From contig NZ_PPCN01000005.1 of NCBI RefSeq assembly GCF_002906165.1, forward strand, positions 62,001 through 126,000: DNA of 64,000 bases, given 5' to 3'. Shown here piece by piece: positions 9,462 to 18,639 of the stretch (positions are counted from its first letter, which is position 1; each line of letters starts with the position of its first letter). The DNA is from Roseibium marinum (GTDB taxonomy: Bacteria > Pseudomonadota > Alphaproteobacteria > Rhizobiales > Stappiaceae). The position numbers were made by a program, and so were the translations under genes. A model generated the notes under the pieces. It did not search any database, was not told the origin of the DNA, and worked only from the letters and a program-made list of their open reading frames with translations.

Positions 9462-10610
9462 TCAGTTTTGCACCACGGTGTTTTCGATCGACTGCTCCTC
9501 CGCAGCGACGGTGACGCCGGGAGCAATCCTCTGCAGTCCTGCGACGATCAGCCGGTCACCGGCCTTGAGCCCTTCGGAGACGATCCAGTTGGCGCCACGT
9601 GTCCCGAGAACCTTGAGTGTGCGAAGTTCGACAATGTTTTCGTCGTTGACGATCAGGGCTGTCGGCTGGCCCCTGCGGTCGCGGCTGATCCCCTGTTGCG
9701 GCGCCAGCACCACATCCCGGACCAGTTCCACCGGCAAATGCGCCTGCACGTAGAGCCCAGGCAGAAGGAGTTGTTCAGGATTGGGGAATTCCATTCGCAG
9801 GACCGAGACACCTGTCTTCGGATTCACCTGCGGTTCGGCCGCGCGCATGGTGCCGGTCTGATCATATGTCAGACCGTCGGCCAGGGTCAGGGTGACCACG
9901 GGGTCGAGGCCAGTGTCGTCGCTTTTGCCTTTTGCCAGCTTGGAGCGATTGTAACGCAGGACATCCGCCGTCGAGGCGGTCACGTCCACATAGACCTTTT
10001 CGATCTGGCGAATGATTGCCAGCGGCTCGGCCTGCTGCGCGGTGGCAAGTGCGCCCTGCGTGGCAAGGGCCCGGCCGGCGATGCCCGACAGCGGGGCCTT
10101 GATTGTGGTGTGTTCCAGGTCGATTTGCGCGGATTTAAGCCGCGCCTGAGCAACGAGAAGTCCAGCCTGCGCCGCATCCCGTTCCGCCGTGGCATCATCT
10201 ACTGCCTGTTGGCTGACAACTTCGCGCAGCAGAAGCTTGTTGGCGCGGCTCAGCTCTTTTTCCGCTGCGGTCAGCGATGCCCTGGCCTGTGCGACACTGG
10301 CGCGGGCCTGTTGGACAACGGCAGCATAGACGGCCTTGTCGATCCGGTACATCGGATCGCCTTTCTTGACGGCACTCCCTTCTTCAAACAACCGCTCGAC
10401 GATAATGCCGGAAACCTGCGGGCGAACTTCCGCGACTCCGTAAGCGACGACGCGGCCCGGCATGTCCGCGCGAAGCGTGACGTCTTGCGACTTCAAGGTA
10501 ACTACGCCGACCGCTGGGGGAGGGGCGCTTTTCTGCGCGAAAGCGGAGGTAGATGAAACCGCGGCGAAGGCCAGCAGGCACGTCAGCAGGACGTTTTTTT
10601 TATCAAACAT
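9462..10610 (-). CDS. RND efflux periplasmic adaptor subunit (MexA/AcrA type)
   Basis: Membrane-fusion protein of 382 residues from the start chosen here. The start at 10610 gives a clear signal peptide (MFDKKNVLLTCLLAFAAVSS..., cleavage after about residue 25); the longer frame upstream is arginine-rich and lacks a signal. Next come the lipoyl half-motifs around GRVVAYGVAEVRPQVSGIIVERLFEEGS, an alanine-rich alpha-helical hairpin (about residues 95-165), the second lipoyl half (TTIKAPLSGIAGRAL), then the beta-barrel and membrane-proximal domain. It links the pump to an outer-membrane channel. First gene of the two-gene operon. Confidence 0.9.
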   Translation of the reverse strand: MFDKKNVLLTCLLAFAAVSSTSAFAQKSAPPPAVGVVTLKSQDVTLRADMPGRVVAYGVAEVRPQVSGIIVERLFEEGSAVKKGDPMYRIDKAVYAAVVQQARASVAQARASLTAAEKELSRANKLLLREVVSQQAVDDATAERDAAQAGLLVAQARLKSAQIDLEHTTIKAPLSGIAGRALATQGALATAQQAEPLAIIRQIEKVYVDVTASTADVLRYNRSKLAKGKSDDTGLDPVVTLTLADGLTYDQTGTMRAAEPQVNPKTGVSVLRMEFPNPEQLLLPGLYVQAHLPVELVRDVVLAPQQGISRDRRGQPTALIVNDENIVELRTLKVLGTRGANWIVSEGLKAGDRLIVAGLQRIAPGVTVAAEEQSIENTVVQN

Positions 10611-11376
10611 TAAGTCAGGTCTCCAGCGGGTCCACAACGTCACGAGGACAACAGCGTGTCGGAAACACCAGGTAGCACTGAACCGGAGTGGAGGCTGGAG
10701 GAAAGCTGAGCGACCTTGAGGCGAACGCCTTCTGGCACGCTTTAAATAGGCATTCTCGCATGCAGTCAAAGCGGTGCAATGAACAGCGCCCCTCAGGCTG
10801 GCCCCAACTCGGTCGGTTGCTGCAAGTGCGAACAGATTTCCGAATTTAAAGCATTATGTGGGGCTCTTTCAATGAGATGTCTATGATGCGATGCAAAAAA
10901 TATCCACTTATGACAAATATTCACGACGCGTCCTCTCCCGAGCTCGCGGATGCCATAACCCGCAAGATGACCAAAGGCAGGCGCAGCTGGGCAGAAATGC
11001 TGACCTGCTTCCGCAGCCAAATCGAACAAAAGCTCGACCGGCGAAAACCGGGGAGCTTCTGGCGTTTTAGAGGCGGTCGAGGAGCGGGGCCTGATGGCGG
11101 CTGGGGCAATTGCACAAGCATACATTTCATGCCGTCATGATTTCCGGAATGTGGCGGTGTGCTCTCGGCAGATCGAGCTTCAAGACCTGCACATTCCAGG
11201 CGTTGTCTTTTAAATGATTGATAACAAATATCTTTTGAGAGACGGGCTGGTTGACCGTCACGCAGGAGATCCCCTGGGGAAGAGCGAAATCGCCGGGCAC
11301 GTTATTTCCAGCCGTAATTGATGTATGCTTTTCGGGCGCTCACAAAGGGTGAAAGCGGGAGATCATTGGTAAGGAT
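10611..11376. other. Intergenic gap without a recognised gene
   Basis: This 766-base gap separates the divergent RND operon and GntR gene and must contain both promoters. The longest plus-strand frame worth noting runs from an ATG at 10910 to 11140 (76 codons, MTNIHDASSPELADAIT...) without a good ribosome binding site. A different frame is open from about 11000 to 11213 and ends IELQDLHIPGVVF-stop. Together they could be a frameshifted small gene, but neither resembles a family I know. Confidence 0.4.
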
Positions 11377-12102
11377 ATGGCTGAAACGAGCGGAAGCAAC
11401 CATACAACTCGTGCGCTGACAGAGATCAGGAAACGGATCCTGAGCGGCGAATTGGCCGGCGGAGAACGTCTGTTTGAAGTTCCTCTGGCTGAAATGTTGA
11501 GCATTTCACGTACCCCGGTTCGCGAAGCCATGTCCCGTCTGGCTGAGGAGGGACTGCTGGAGCGCGCCAAAAGTGCCGGCTTTGTCGTGCGTGCCTTCGG
11601 CGTTGAAGACGTGATCGACGCGATCGAGTTGCGGGGTGTGCTGGAAGGAACCGCGGCCCGCCTGGCTGCCGAACGAGGCGGCGATCCGTTGCAGCTGGAG
11701 CAGATGACGGAGATCGTGGGCAGGCTGGATGCGTGCTTCCAGGACGGCAGTGTCGACTTTGAAATCTATTCGAAAGGCAACGAGGAATTTCATAGCGTGC
11801 TGGCCCGCCTTGCCGGCAGCAAGATCATCGAATGGGAACTGGACCGTGTCGTTCATCTTCCATTCGCGTCGCCGTCCGCCTTTCTTCCTGACAAGGTCAA
11901 TGTGGAAAGCCGGCATACATCGCTCGTGATCGCCCAGGCTCAGCACAGGGAAATCCTGTCTGCGATCAGGACGCGGGAAGGCGCGCGCGCCGAGGCACTG
12001 GCGCGCGAGCACGCCCGAACGGCGCGCAGGGACCTGGAAGAGGCCATGAAGAAAAAAGGCGACGCCAACCTGCTGCCCGGCCTTGCGCTGATGGTTACCT
12101 GA
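11377..12102 (+). CDS. GntR-family regulator, FCD (FadR-type) subgroup
   Basis: Protein of 241 residues: winged helix-turn-helix at about residues 10-75 (LFEVPLAEMLSISRTPVREAM), then an all-helical FCD ligand domain containing the metal/ligand-binding layout ELRGVLEGTAARLAAE, NEEFHSVLARLAGS and HREILSAI. FCD regulators typically repress catabolic genes and bind short palindromes with a GTnnnAC core. A matching palindrome (TATGTATACATA) lies between this gene and ligM-1, and a second TGTATACA lies ahead of the metF-like gene, making it the best candidate regulator of the O-demethylation genes. The effector is probably an aromatic acid (inference). Confidence 0.85.
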   Translation: MAETSGSNHTTRALTEIRKRILSGELAGGERLFEVPLAEMLSISRTPVREAMSRLAEEGLLERAKSAGFVVRAFGVEDVIDAIELRGVLEGTAARLAAERGGDPLQLEQMTEIVGRLDACFQDGSVDFEIYSKGNEEFHSVLARLAGSKIIEWELDRVVHLPFASPSAFLPDKVNVESRHTSLVIAQAQHREILSAIRTREGARAEALAREHARTARRDLEEAMKKKGDANLLPGLALMVT

Positions 12103-12243
12103 GCGGCTCTCTCGCCGGTGCGGGCAACCGGTGACGGGCAACGATGGGGACCGCGGAAATGAATGCGGCATTCCAGCGCGCTGTCGTCCCGCAGAGGTGA
12201 ATATAAGAAATTTTAAGTGGCAAAAGCCTCAAAATGAGGTAGC

Positions 12244-12255
12244 TATGTATACATA
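12244..12255. promoter_or_regulatory. Palindromic operator TATGTATACATA ahead of ligM-1
   Basis: A perfect 12-base palindrome 28 bases before the ligM-1 ATG and just upstream of its ribosome binding site (GGGAGG). Its ATGTATACAT core matches the kind of site bound by GntR/FCD regulators of vanillate genes, and the neighbouring gene encodes such a regulator. The same TGTATACA core recurs at 24875-24882. Confidence 0.55.
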
Positions 12256-12282
12256 TTTATCTGACGTCTGGGAGGAAAAGAT

Positions 12283-13686
12283 ATGTCAGGAAGCAGTTTA
12301 GCGGCAGTTTTAGGCCAAGGCGGCAATCCCGCCCAGCTACTACGCAACTCAAGAATCGGAATGTATGTATACCCGGTGGTGACGCCGGAATTCAGTAATT
12401 GGCGGGTCGAGCAGCAAGCCTGGCGCGACTCGGCGGTCCTTTTCGACCAGTGTCATCACATGGATGAATTGATCGTCGAAGGCCCACAGGCCGAAGAGTT
12501 TCTCGCTTATCACGGCATCAATTCCTTCTCCAATTTCGGCCTGAACCGCGCAAAGCATTTTGTGCCGGTTACGCCGAATGGGCATGTGATCGGCGATCAC
12601 ATCATTTTCCGGGAGCGGGAAGACAAGTTCATCCTGGTCGGCCGCGCGCCGACATCCAACTGGCTGCAGTTCTGTGCCGCCTATGGAAAATGGAATGTAC
12701 GCATAAAGCACGATCCGCGTTCGCCGTCGCGCCCCGAAGGGGAGCGGGTCCTGCGGACGCATTACCGCTATCAGATCCAGGGGCCGGAAGCGCCGAAGAT
12801 CTTCGAGAAGATGAACGGCGGCCCGATCCCCGATGTGAAGTTCTTCCATGTCGACTGGATCAATGTCGGTTCAAAGAAGGTACAGGCGCTGCGGCACGGC
12901 ATGTCCGGTGCGCCGGGCCTGGAGATCTGGGGGCCGTACGAGGACAAGGCCTATATCCTCTCCGTCATCCTGGAGTCGGCCAAGGAAGCCGGTGTCGATC
13001 TCGTTCGCTGCGGCAGCCGCGCCTATTCGACCAACACGCTGGAATCCGGCTGGATTCCTTCGCCGATGCCGGGCATCTACACCGGTGACGGCATGCTCGC
13101 CGAATACCGCCAGTGGCTCGGTGCCGACAGTTACGAAGCAACCGGCGCCATCGGTGGTTCCTTCGTCTCCGACAACATCGAGGACTACTACGTCAATCCG
13201 TTCGAACTCGGCTACGATTTCTACATCGGCTGGAAGAAGCCGGACTTCATCGGCAAGGCCGCGCTGGAAAAGATGAAAGGCCAGAGGAACCGCAAGAAAG
13301 TCACCTTCGAGTGGAACCGCGAGGATGTTCTCAAGGTCATCGCTTCGGCCTTCGAACAGGGCACGCCCTACAAGTGGATCGACTTCCCGCAGCCGAACTA
13401 CGCGTCGACCAGCGCCGACATGCTGTTGAAAGACGGCAAGATGGTCGGCATGTCGATGTTCAATGGCTATTCCTACAACGAACGTTGCATGCTCTCGCTC
13501 GGCATTGTCGACCCCGACGTCCAGGTCGGAGACATCCTTACACTCAAGTGGGGCGAGCCTGAGCCGACGGCGAAGACCTCGACCGAGCAGCACAAGCAGG
13601 CGGAAATCCGCGTGCGTGTCTCGCCGACCCCGTATTCGAGCGAGGCCCGTGAAAACTATGCGGACAGCTGGCGGAGCAAGGTCTAG
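12283..13686 (+). CDS. ligM: LigM/DesA-like tetrahydrofolate-dependent aromatic O-demethylase (paralogue 1)
   Basis: A 467-residue glycine-cleavage-T-like aminomethyltransferase, the length of LigM/DesA of Sphingobium. These enzymes move the O-methyl group of vanillate, 3-O-methylgallate or syringate to tetrahydrofolate, giving a catechol and 5-methyl-THF. Landmarks are MYVYP with Tyr28 and Tyr30, FDQCHHM with His58/His59, and GRAPTSNW with Arg121, which match in position the tyrosines, histidine and carboxylate-binding arginine I recall from LigM structural work. The C-terminal GcvT part (residues 380-460) carries WGEPEP. The ATG follows GGGAGGAAAAGAT. The MetF, PurU and gallate-pathway genes nearby support the assignment; the substrate among methoxylated benzoates is not fixed by sequence. 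Confidence 0.75.
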   Translation: MSGSSLAAVLGQGGNPAQLLRNSRIGMYVYPVVTPEFSNWRVEQQAWRDSAVLFDQCHHMDELIVEGPQAEEFLAYHGINSFSNFGLNRAKHFVPVTPNGHVIGDHIIFREREDKFILVGRAPTSNWLQFCAAYGKWNVRIKHDPRSPSRPEGERVLRTHYRYQIQGPEAPKIFEKMNGGPIPDVKFFHVDWINVGSKKVQALRHGMSGAPGLEIWGPYEDKAYILSVILESAKEAGVDLVRCGSRAYSTNTLESGWIPSPMPGIYTGDGMLAEYRQWLGADSYEATGAIGGSFVSDNIEDYYVNPFELGYDFYIGWKKPDFIGKAALEKMKGQRNRKKVTFEWNREDVLKVIASAFEQGTPYKWIDFPQPNYASTSADMLLKDGKMVGMSMFNGYSYNERCMLSLGIVDPDVQVGDILTLKWGEPEPTAKTSTEQHKQAEIRVRVSPTPYSSEARENYADSWRSKV

Positions 13687-14506
13687 ATCAACGGACATCC
13701 AGTCGAAGTCGACTGGATGCGCCAAAGTTGATCGACCTTGAAGTGCTAGAGCATCTTGTCTGCGTTCAATTGAACGCAGGATGCTCTAGATCAACGGACA
13801 TCCAGTCGAAGTCGACTGGATGCGCCAAAGTTGATCGACCTTGAAGTGCTAGAGCATCTTGTCTGCGTTCAATTGAACGCAGGATGCTCTAGATCAACGG
13901 ACATCCAGTCGAAGTCGACTGGATGCGCCAAAGTTGATCGACCTTGAAGTGCTAGAGCATCTTGTCTGCGTTCAATTGAACGCAGGATGCTCTAGATCAA
14001 CGGACATCCAGTCGAAGTCGACTGGATGCGCCAAAGTTGATCGACCTTGAAGTGCTAGAGCATCTTGTCTGCGTTCAATTGAACGCAGGATGCTCTAGAT
14101 CAACGGACATCCAGTCGAAGTCGACTGGATGCGCCAAAGTTGATCGACCTTAAAGTGCTAGAGCATCTTGTCCGTGTTCAATTGAACGCAGGATGCTCTA
14201 GATCAACGGACATCCAGTCGAAGTCGACTGGATGCGCCAAAGTTGATCGACCTTAAAGTGCTAGAGCATCTTGTCCGTGTTCAATTGAACGCAGGATGCT
14301 CTAGATCAACGGACATCCAGTCGAAGTCGACTGGATGCGCCAAAGTTGATCGACCTTAAAGTGCTAGAGCATCTTGTCCGTGTTCAATTGAACGCAGGAT
14401 GCTCTAGATCAACGGACATCCAGTCGAAGTCGACTGGATGCGCCAAAGTTGATCGACCTTAAAGTGCCAGAGCATCTTGTCCGCGTTCAATTGAACGCGG
14501 GGTATT
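13683..14506. repeat. Tandem array of eight 103-bp structured repeats
   Basis: Eight head-to-tail copies start at 13683, 13786, 13889, 13992, 14095, 14198, 14301 and 14404; the last decays at its 3' end. Each unit holds two dyads. The first is ATCCAGTCGA/TCGACTGGAT (2-base loop), nested inside GATCAAC/GTTGATC. The second is CTAGAGCATC, a TTGT bulge and CTGCGTTCAA pairing with TTGAACGCAG-GATGCTCTAG. Copies 1-4 are the same, copies 5-7 share changes (CTTAAAGTG, TCCGTG), and copy 8 has CCGCG/CGCGG, a compensated change. The array begins at the stop codon of ligM-1 and fills most of the gap to the TRAP genes. Confidence 0.95.
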
Positions 14507-14762
14507 GGAAAATTTCACGCCGGGGAGGGTGTGAAATCAAGATGTTGCAAGAAGGCGTTGCGCGTATCGCGCGGCGCCGGTCGGGCCCGGTCTGAAGAGG
14601 TGTTTTCTTTTCAGGTTCAGGCCGGCAGAAACTGAGCCTAAGTCTAATGGCGGGTCATCGAAAACGAATTCGCCAAAAGCGCCATCGCGGCGTAAGGTTC
14701 GATGAGATCGGGCAACAAACGCAAAGCGTTGCGTCGGGTCCTGAAAAACGGGAGGAAATTGC

Positions 14763-15770
14763 ATGTTCAATCAAACTCTGTGCCGTTCTTTTGCCGGCGC
14801 TGCGGTCGCCGGTACGATGGCGATTTTTACCATTGCCTCATCGGCGCAAGCCGAAACCCTGAAACTCGCGCATTGGGTGCCACCGGCACACACGCTGACC
14901 AAATCGACAATCGAGCCGCTGAAAAACGGCGTCGAGGCCGACACCAACGGTGACTTGACGATTGACGTCTTTCCGGGCGGCGAACTGGGCAAGGGGCCGC
15001 TGGAGCAGTATGTCCGTGCGGTTCAGGGCGTTGCGGACATCGTGTGGGGCTTGCAGGGATACACCTCCTCGCAATTCCCGAGAACGATGGTTTCAGAATT
15101 GCCCAGTGTTCTTCCGGACGGCAAGGCCGGATACGATATTCTTTGGGATGCCTATGACGCGGGCCAGATCTCCGGGGAATTTCCGGGCACCGTCCCGCTG
15201 GCTCTCTGGCTTTCCGAACCCAACATCTTCATCATGAAGGACCGCGACATCCGCAAGCCGGAGGACCTCAAGGGTCTGAAGATCCGTGTCTCCGGTTCCG
15301 CCGCCGCTGCCATCATCGAAGCGCTCGGAGCAACGCCGGTCCAGATGCCGGCCGGCGAGATCTATAATTCGCTGCAGACCGGTCTGATCGACGGTGTGGT
15401 GACCGGTGCCAGCGCGGTTGCCGACTTCAAGCTGGACGAAGTGGCCAACAGCTACACGATCGGCGCGCCGCTTGGCCGCATCTCCTTCTATCTCGTCATG
15501 AACAAGGCGAAGTATGACAGCCTGTCAGACGCGTCCAAAAAGGCGATCGACGACCATTCCGGCCGCAAGCTTTCCGCGAGCGCGGAAGAGGGCTGGAACG
15601 CGAAGGCAAAGGCGACCGTTGAGGCCCTCAAGGCCACGGGCGACAACACTGTCATCGAGCTTTCGGACGATGACATCGCGGCGTTTGGCGAGTTGACCGT
15701 GCCGGTTACCCAGAAGATCGTCTCGGAGATCGGTGCCGAGGACGTTTACGCAACCATGACCGGCCAGTAA
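14763..15770 (+). CDS. TRAP transporter substrate-binding protein (DctP family)
   Basis: Protein of 335 residues with a Sec signal peptide (cleavage after about Ala30, ASSAQA). The DctP fold follows: LKLAHWVPPAHTL at the mature N-terminus, GLKIRVSGSAAAAIIEALGATPVQMPAGEIYNSLQTGLIDG around residues 170-215 with the carboxylate-binding arginine in the KIRV strand. The ATG follows GGGAGGAAATTGC. It delivers an organic acid to the DctQM permease encoded immediately downstream. Placed in the gallate-type operon, the cargo is likely an aromatic acid (inference); the 256 bases between the repeat array and this gene hold no other recognisable feature. Confidence 0.9.
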   Translation: MFNQTLCRSFAGAAVAGTMAIFTIASSAQAETLKLAHWVPPAHTLTKSTIEPLKNGVEADTNGDLTIDVFPGGELGKGPLEQYVRAVQGVADIVWGLQGYTSSQFPRTMVSELPSVLPDGKAGYDILWDAYDAGQISGEFPGTVPLALWLSEPNIFIMKDRDIRKPEDLKGLKIRVSGSAAAAIIEALGATPVQMPAGEIYNSLQTGLIDGVVTGASAVADFKLDEVANSYTIGAPLGRISFYLVMNKAKYDSLSDASKKAIDDHSGRKLSASAEEGWNAKAKATVEALKATGDNTVIELSDDDIAAFGELTVPVTQKIVSEIGAEDVYATMTGQ

Positions 15771-15777
15771 GACGTCC

Positions 15778-16290
15778 GTGTTATCCGCAATCAACAAACT
15801 GGCGGACAGGCTGATAGGCCTGTCCGCCGTGCTCGGATCGATCGGCCTGATTGTCGAAGTCATGGTGATTCTGGTCGATGTTACCGGGCGCTATTTCGGC
15901 AAGCCGCTGACCGGTGCCCAGGACATTTCCCAGATGACAATGGTGATCATCGTGTTCGGCGGCATGGCGCTCTGCGACAAGCTCGGCGGGCATATCTCCG
16001 TCGACATTTTCGAATATTTTTTCCCGCCCCGGGTGCTCTGGCTTGGTGACGTGATCGCGCCCCTGCTCGGCGGGGTGATCTTCTGCGGCATCGCCTGGAC
16101 CGTCTGGGAGTCGGCGGCGCTGTCGAGGATGCTCAACCTTGCAACGAACATCATCTATCTGCCCAAGGCGTGGTTTCAGTATGTGGTGGTCGTCCTGTCG
16201 GCCATAACGGCATTCGGGATGTTCACGCGCGCACTGGGGATTGCCCTCAGCGGCAAGCCGGTTTCCCATCAACTGGACAAAGCGATATGA
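15778..16290 (+). CDS. TRAP transporter small permease (DctQ)
   Basis: A 170-residue protein with four predicted membrane helices (about residues 15-35, 48-66, 85-108 and 125-148), the DctQ pattern. The GTG at 15778 leaves only seven bases after the DctP stop and has no strong ribosome binding site, so translational coupling is likely. Its stop overlaps the DctM start as ATGA. Confidence 0.85.
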   Translation: MLSAINKLADRLIGLSAVLGSIGLIVEVMVILVDVTGRYFGKPLTGAQDISQMTMVIIVFGGMALCDKLGGHISVDIFEYFFPPRVLWLGDVIAPLLGGVIFCGIAWTVWESAALSRMLNLATNIIYLPKAWFQYVVVVLSAITAFGMFTRALGIALSGKPVSHQLDKAI

Positions 16291-17591
16291 GCCCCGCAGC
16301 CATCGGCCTGGCCGGCATGGGCATCCTGCTGGTTCTCCTTGCATTGCGCGTGCCCGTCGCATTCGCCATGTTCGCGGTCGGCTTTGGCGGCAACGCCATT
16401 CTAAACGGCTTCCCGGCGGCGCTGAGCCTGACGGCTTCCGAAAGCTTCACGCTTGCGTCCTCGGCCGAACTCATCGTGGTGCCGCTGTTCATCCTGATGG
16501 GCAACGTGGCCACCGAAACGGGGATGAGCCGCAGGCTTTACGACGCGGCCTACGCGACCATCGGCTCTGTGCGCGGCGGTCTGGCCTCCGCCACCGTCAT
16601 CGGCTGCGGCGGGTTCGCGGCGCTTTCGGGCTCGTCGGTTGCCTCGGCTCTCACCATGGGCAAGGTCTCGCTTGGCGAGATGGACCGCTTCAAATACGAT
16701 CCGCGTCTTTCGACGGGTGTGGTCGCCGCGGGCGGAACCCTGGGCATCCTGATCCCGCCGTCCACCGGCTTCGTGATCTACGCGATCCTGGCGCAGGAAT
16801 CGATCGGCCGGCTTTTCCTGGCCGGCGTTCTGCCCGGTCTGCTGCTGCTCGGCATGTTCGTGCTGACCGTTTCGATCCTGTGCTGGTTTTTCCCGAAGAT
16901 GGGTCCGGCCGGGCCGAAAACCTCCCTGCGGGACAAGGCGCGCGGCATCGCCGGTGCCGCACCTATCCTGACCATCATCGTGCTGACCATCGGCGGTATC
17001 TATGGCGGCCTGTTCTCGCCTGTGGAGGCCGCGGCGGTCGGCGCGGGTCTGGTGATCATCTTCGGCTTCATCGGACGGACGCTGACGCTGCGCGGATTGT
17101 GGAACGCAACGCGGGATTCCGTCGTGACGACGTCGACTGTCATGCTGATCCTGATCGCCGCCCACATGATCAACCCGTTTCTGGCGCTGAGCCACATTCC
17201 TCAGACCATCGGCGGTTTCCTCTCCGGATTGGACCTGCCGGCGGTCGGTATCCTGCTTGTGATCATGCTCTGCTATCTTGTTCTCGGCTGTTTCCTGGAA
17301 GGCTTCGCCATGCTGGTGCTCAGCATGCCGATCTTCTACCCGATCATCACGCAACTCGGGATCGATCCGATCTGGTTCGGCGTGCTGGTCGTGCTGACAC
17401 TCGAAATGGGGCTGATTTCGCCGCCGGTGGGTGTCAACGTCTTCATCGTGAAATCGGTCGCCAAGGATGTTCCCATCGGGAAGATATTCGCGGGAGTGAT
17501 GCCGTTCTGGTTCGCCATGCTGGTCACTCTGGGTCTGCTGGTGGCCTTTCCCCAGATCTCGCTCTTTCTGCCGAATTCCATGATCAACTAA
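16287..17591 (+). CDS. TRAP transporter large permease (DctM)
   Basis: A 434-residue, about twelve-helix DctM protein. I chose the ATG at 16287 because it overlaps the DctQ stop and places the first helix (AIGLAGMGILLVLLALRVPVAFA) at the N-terminus; the longer upstream frame has no membrane character. Typical motifs are GxxAxSGSS (GFAALSGSSVASAL), GTLGILIPPSTGFVIYA and the C-terminal LEMGLISPPVGVNVFIVKSVAKDVP. It forms the Na+-dependent transport channel with DctQ and receives substrate from the upstream DctP. Confidence 0.9.
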   Translation: MSPAAIGLAGMGILLVLLALRVPVAFAMFAVGFGGNAILNGFPAALSLTASESFTLASSAELIVVPLFILMGNVATETGMSRRLYDAAYATIGSVRGGLASATVIGCGGFAALSGSSVASALTMGKVSLGEMDRFKYDPRLSTGVVAAGGTLGILIPPSTGFVIYAILAQESIGRLFLAGVLPGLLLLGMFVLTVSILCWFFPKMGPAGPKTSLRDKARGIAGAAPILTIIVLTIGGIYGGLFSPVEAAAVGAGLVIIFGFIGRTLTLRGLWNATRDSVVTTSTVMLILIAAHMINPFLALSHIPQTIGGFLSGLDLPAVGILLVIMLCYLVLGCFLEGFAMLVLSMPIFYPIITQLGIDPIWFGVLVVLTLEMGLISPPVGVNVFIVKSVAKDVPIGKIFAGVMPFWFAMLVTLGLLVAFPQISLFLPNSMIN

Positions 17592-17667
17592 AGCGAAATA
17601 CAGGAACCACTCGATGGCCTAACGCACTGTTTCGCGCGCGTGAACGGGCCACCTCAGGGAGGATTGA

Positions 17668-18630
17668 ATGACGGAACTCTGCTTTGATGTCGCCCATCTC
17701 GGTCATGTCGAGGTCTATACCGACAAGTTCGATGAAAGCCTTGATTTCTTCACGCGGGTCTACGGTCTGACGGTTTCCGGCCGGGACGAGACTTCCGCCT
17801 ATCTCAGGGCATGGGACGAATATGAGTTCCATTCGCTGAAGCTGACGAAGCACGACACCCCGGGCATGGGCCATATCGGCTACCGGGTTTCGTCGCCGGA
17901 GGCGCTGGAGCGGCGGGTCGCCGCCATCGAGGCAAGTGACTACAAGAAACACGGCTGGGTCGAGGGCGATCTCGGCCACGGCCGGGCCTACCGGTTCGAG
18001 GATCCCTTCGGTCACGTCTTCGAACTCTATTGGGATACGCACCGCTTCGTGCCCGGTCCGGGCGAAGAACCGGCGCTGAAGAACAACGCCTCGAAGTTTC
18101 ACGCCCAGGGCGTGTGTCCCCGCCGCATCGATCACGTCAACCTGCTTGGCGAGGATGCGAGCGAGTTCCGCAAGTTCGTCGAGACCTGCCTCGGCAGCCG
18201 GCTGTCGGAATATATCCAGCTAGACAACGGGCGGCTCGGCGGCGTCTGGTTCACCTGCAACAACAAGACCTACGATCTGGTCTGTACCGAGGAGCGGGGC
18301 GGCGGCACCGGTCGGCTGCACCATGTGACCTATGCCACCGACCAGCGCGAGGACATCCTGCGCGCCGCAGACATTTTCCTGAACAACGGCGTCCATATCG
18401 AGACGGGTCCGCACAAACACGCGATCCAGGGCTCGTTCTTCCTCTACGTCTGGGAGCCCGCGGGCAATCGCGTCGAACTGGCCAATGCCGGTGCCCGGCT
18501 GCTGCTGGCGCCGGACTGGGAGCCGGTGGTCTGGACGGAGGCCGACCGCAAGAAGGGTCAGGCCTGGGGCCTCAAGACCATTGAAACCTTCCATACGCAT
18601 GGCACGCCTCCCGTGCCGGGCAAGGAATAG
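17668..18630 (+). CDS. Type I (VOC-family) extradiol ring-cleavage dioxygenase
   Basis: A 320-residue two-domain vicinal-oxygen-chelate protein. The N-terminal module spans about 8-125. The catalytic module has Fe(II) ligands His156 (RRIDHVNLL), a His at 218/219 (LHHVTY) and Glu270 (WEPAGNRVE), with a Tyr at 260 in the HxxxxxxxLYxxEPxGxxxE signature. Such enzymes open catechols next to the diol. The genes after it encode 4-oxalomesaconate enzymes, so the expected product is 4-oxalomesaconate, meaning gallate or 3-O-methylgallate as substrate. The known enzymes for that step (GalA, DesB, DesZ) belong to the unrelated LigB-type class, which is not present here. The ATG follows GGGAGGATTGA. Confidence 0.8.
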   Translation: MTELCFDVAHLGHVEVYTDKFDESLDFFTRVYGLTVSGRDETSAYLRAWDEYEFHSLKLTKHDTPGMGHIGYRVSSPEALERRVAAIEASDYKKHGWVEGDLGHGRAYRFEDPFGHVFELYWDTHRFVPGPGEEPALKNNASKFHAQGVCPRRIDHVNLLGEDASEFRKFVETCLGSRLSEYIQLDNGRLGGVWFTCNNKTYDLVCTEERGGGTGRLHHVTYATDQREDILRAADIFLNNGVHIETGPHKHAIQGSFFLYVWEPAGNRVELANAGARLLLAPDWEPVVWTEADRKKGQAWGLKTIETFHTHGTPPVPGKE

Positions 18631-18639
18631 GAGAGCACA

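Noticed and set aside
10910-11140. A 76-codon small gene before the GntR regulator
   Set aside because: There is no ribosome binding site or known family, and an overlapping frame looks equally coding; it is noted only as part of the gap.
12360-12374. Another TGTATAC-like site (ATGTATGTATACCC) and a similar one at 31385
   Set aside because: Both are inside coding sequence and not palindromic over the full site, so they are probably chance.
13683-14506. Possible CRISPR array
   Set aside because: The units are contiguous 103-bp near-identical repeats without variable spacers, and no cas genes are nearby.
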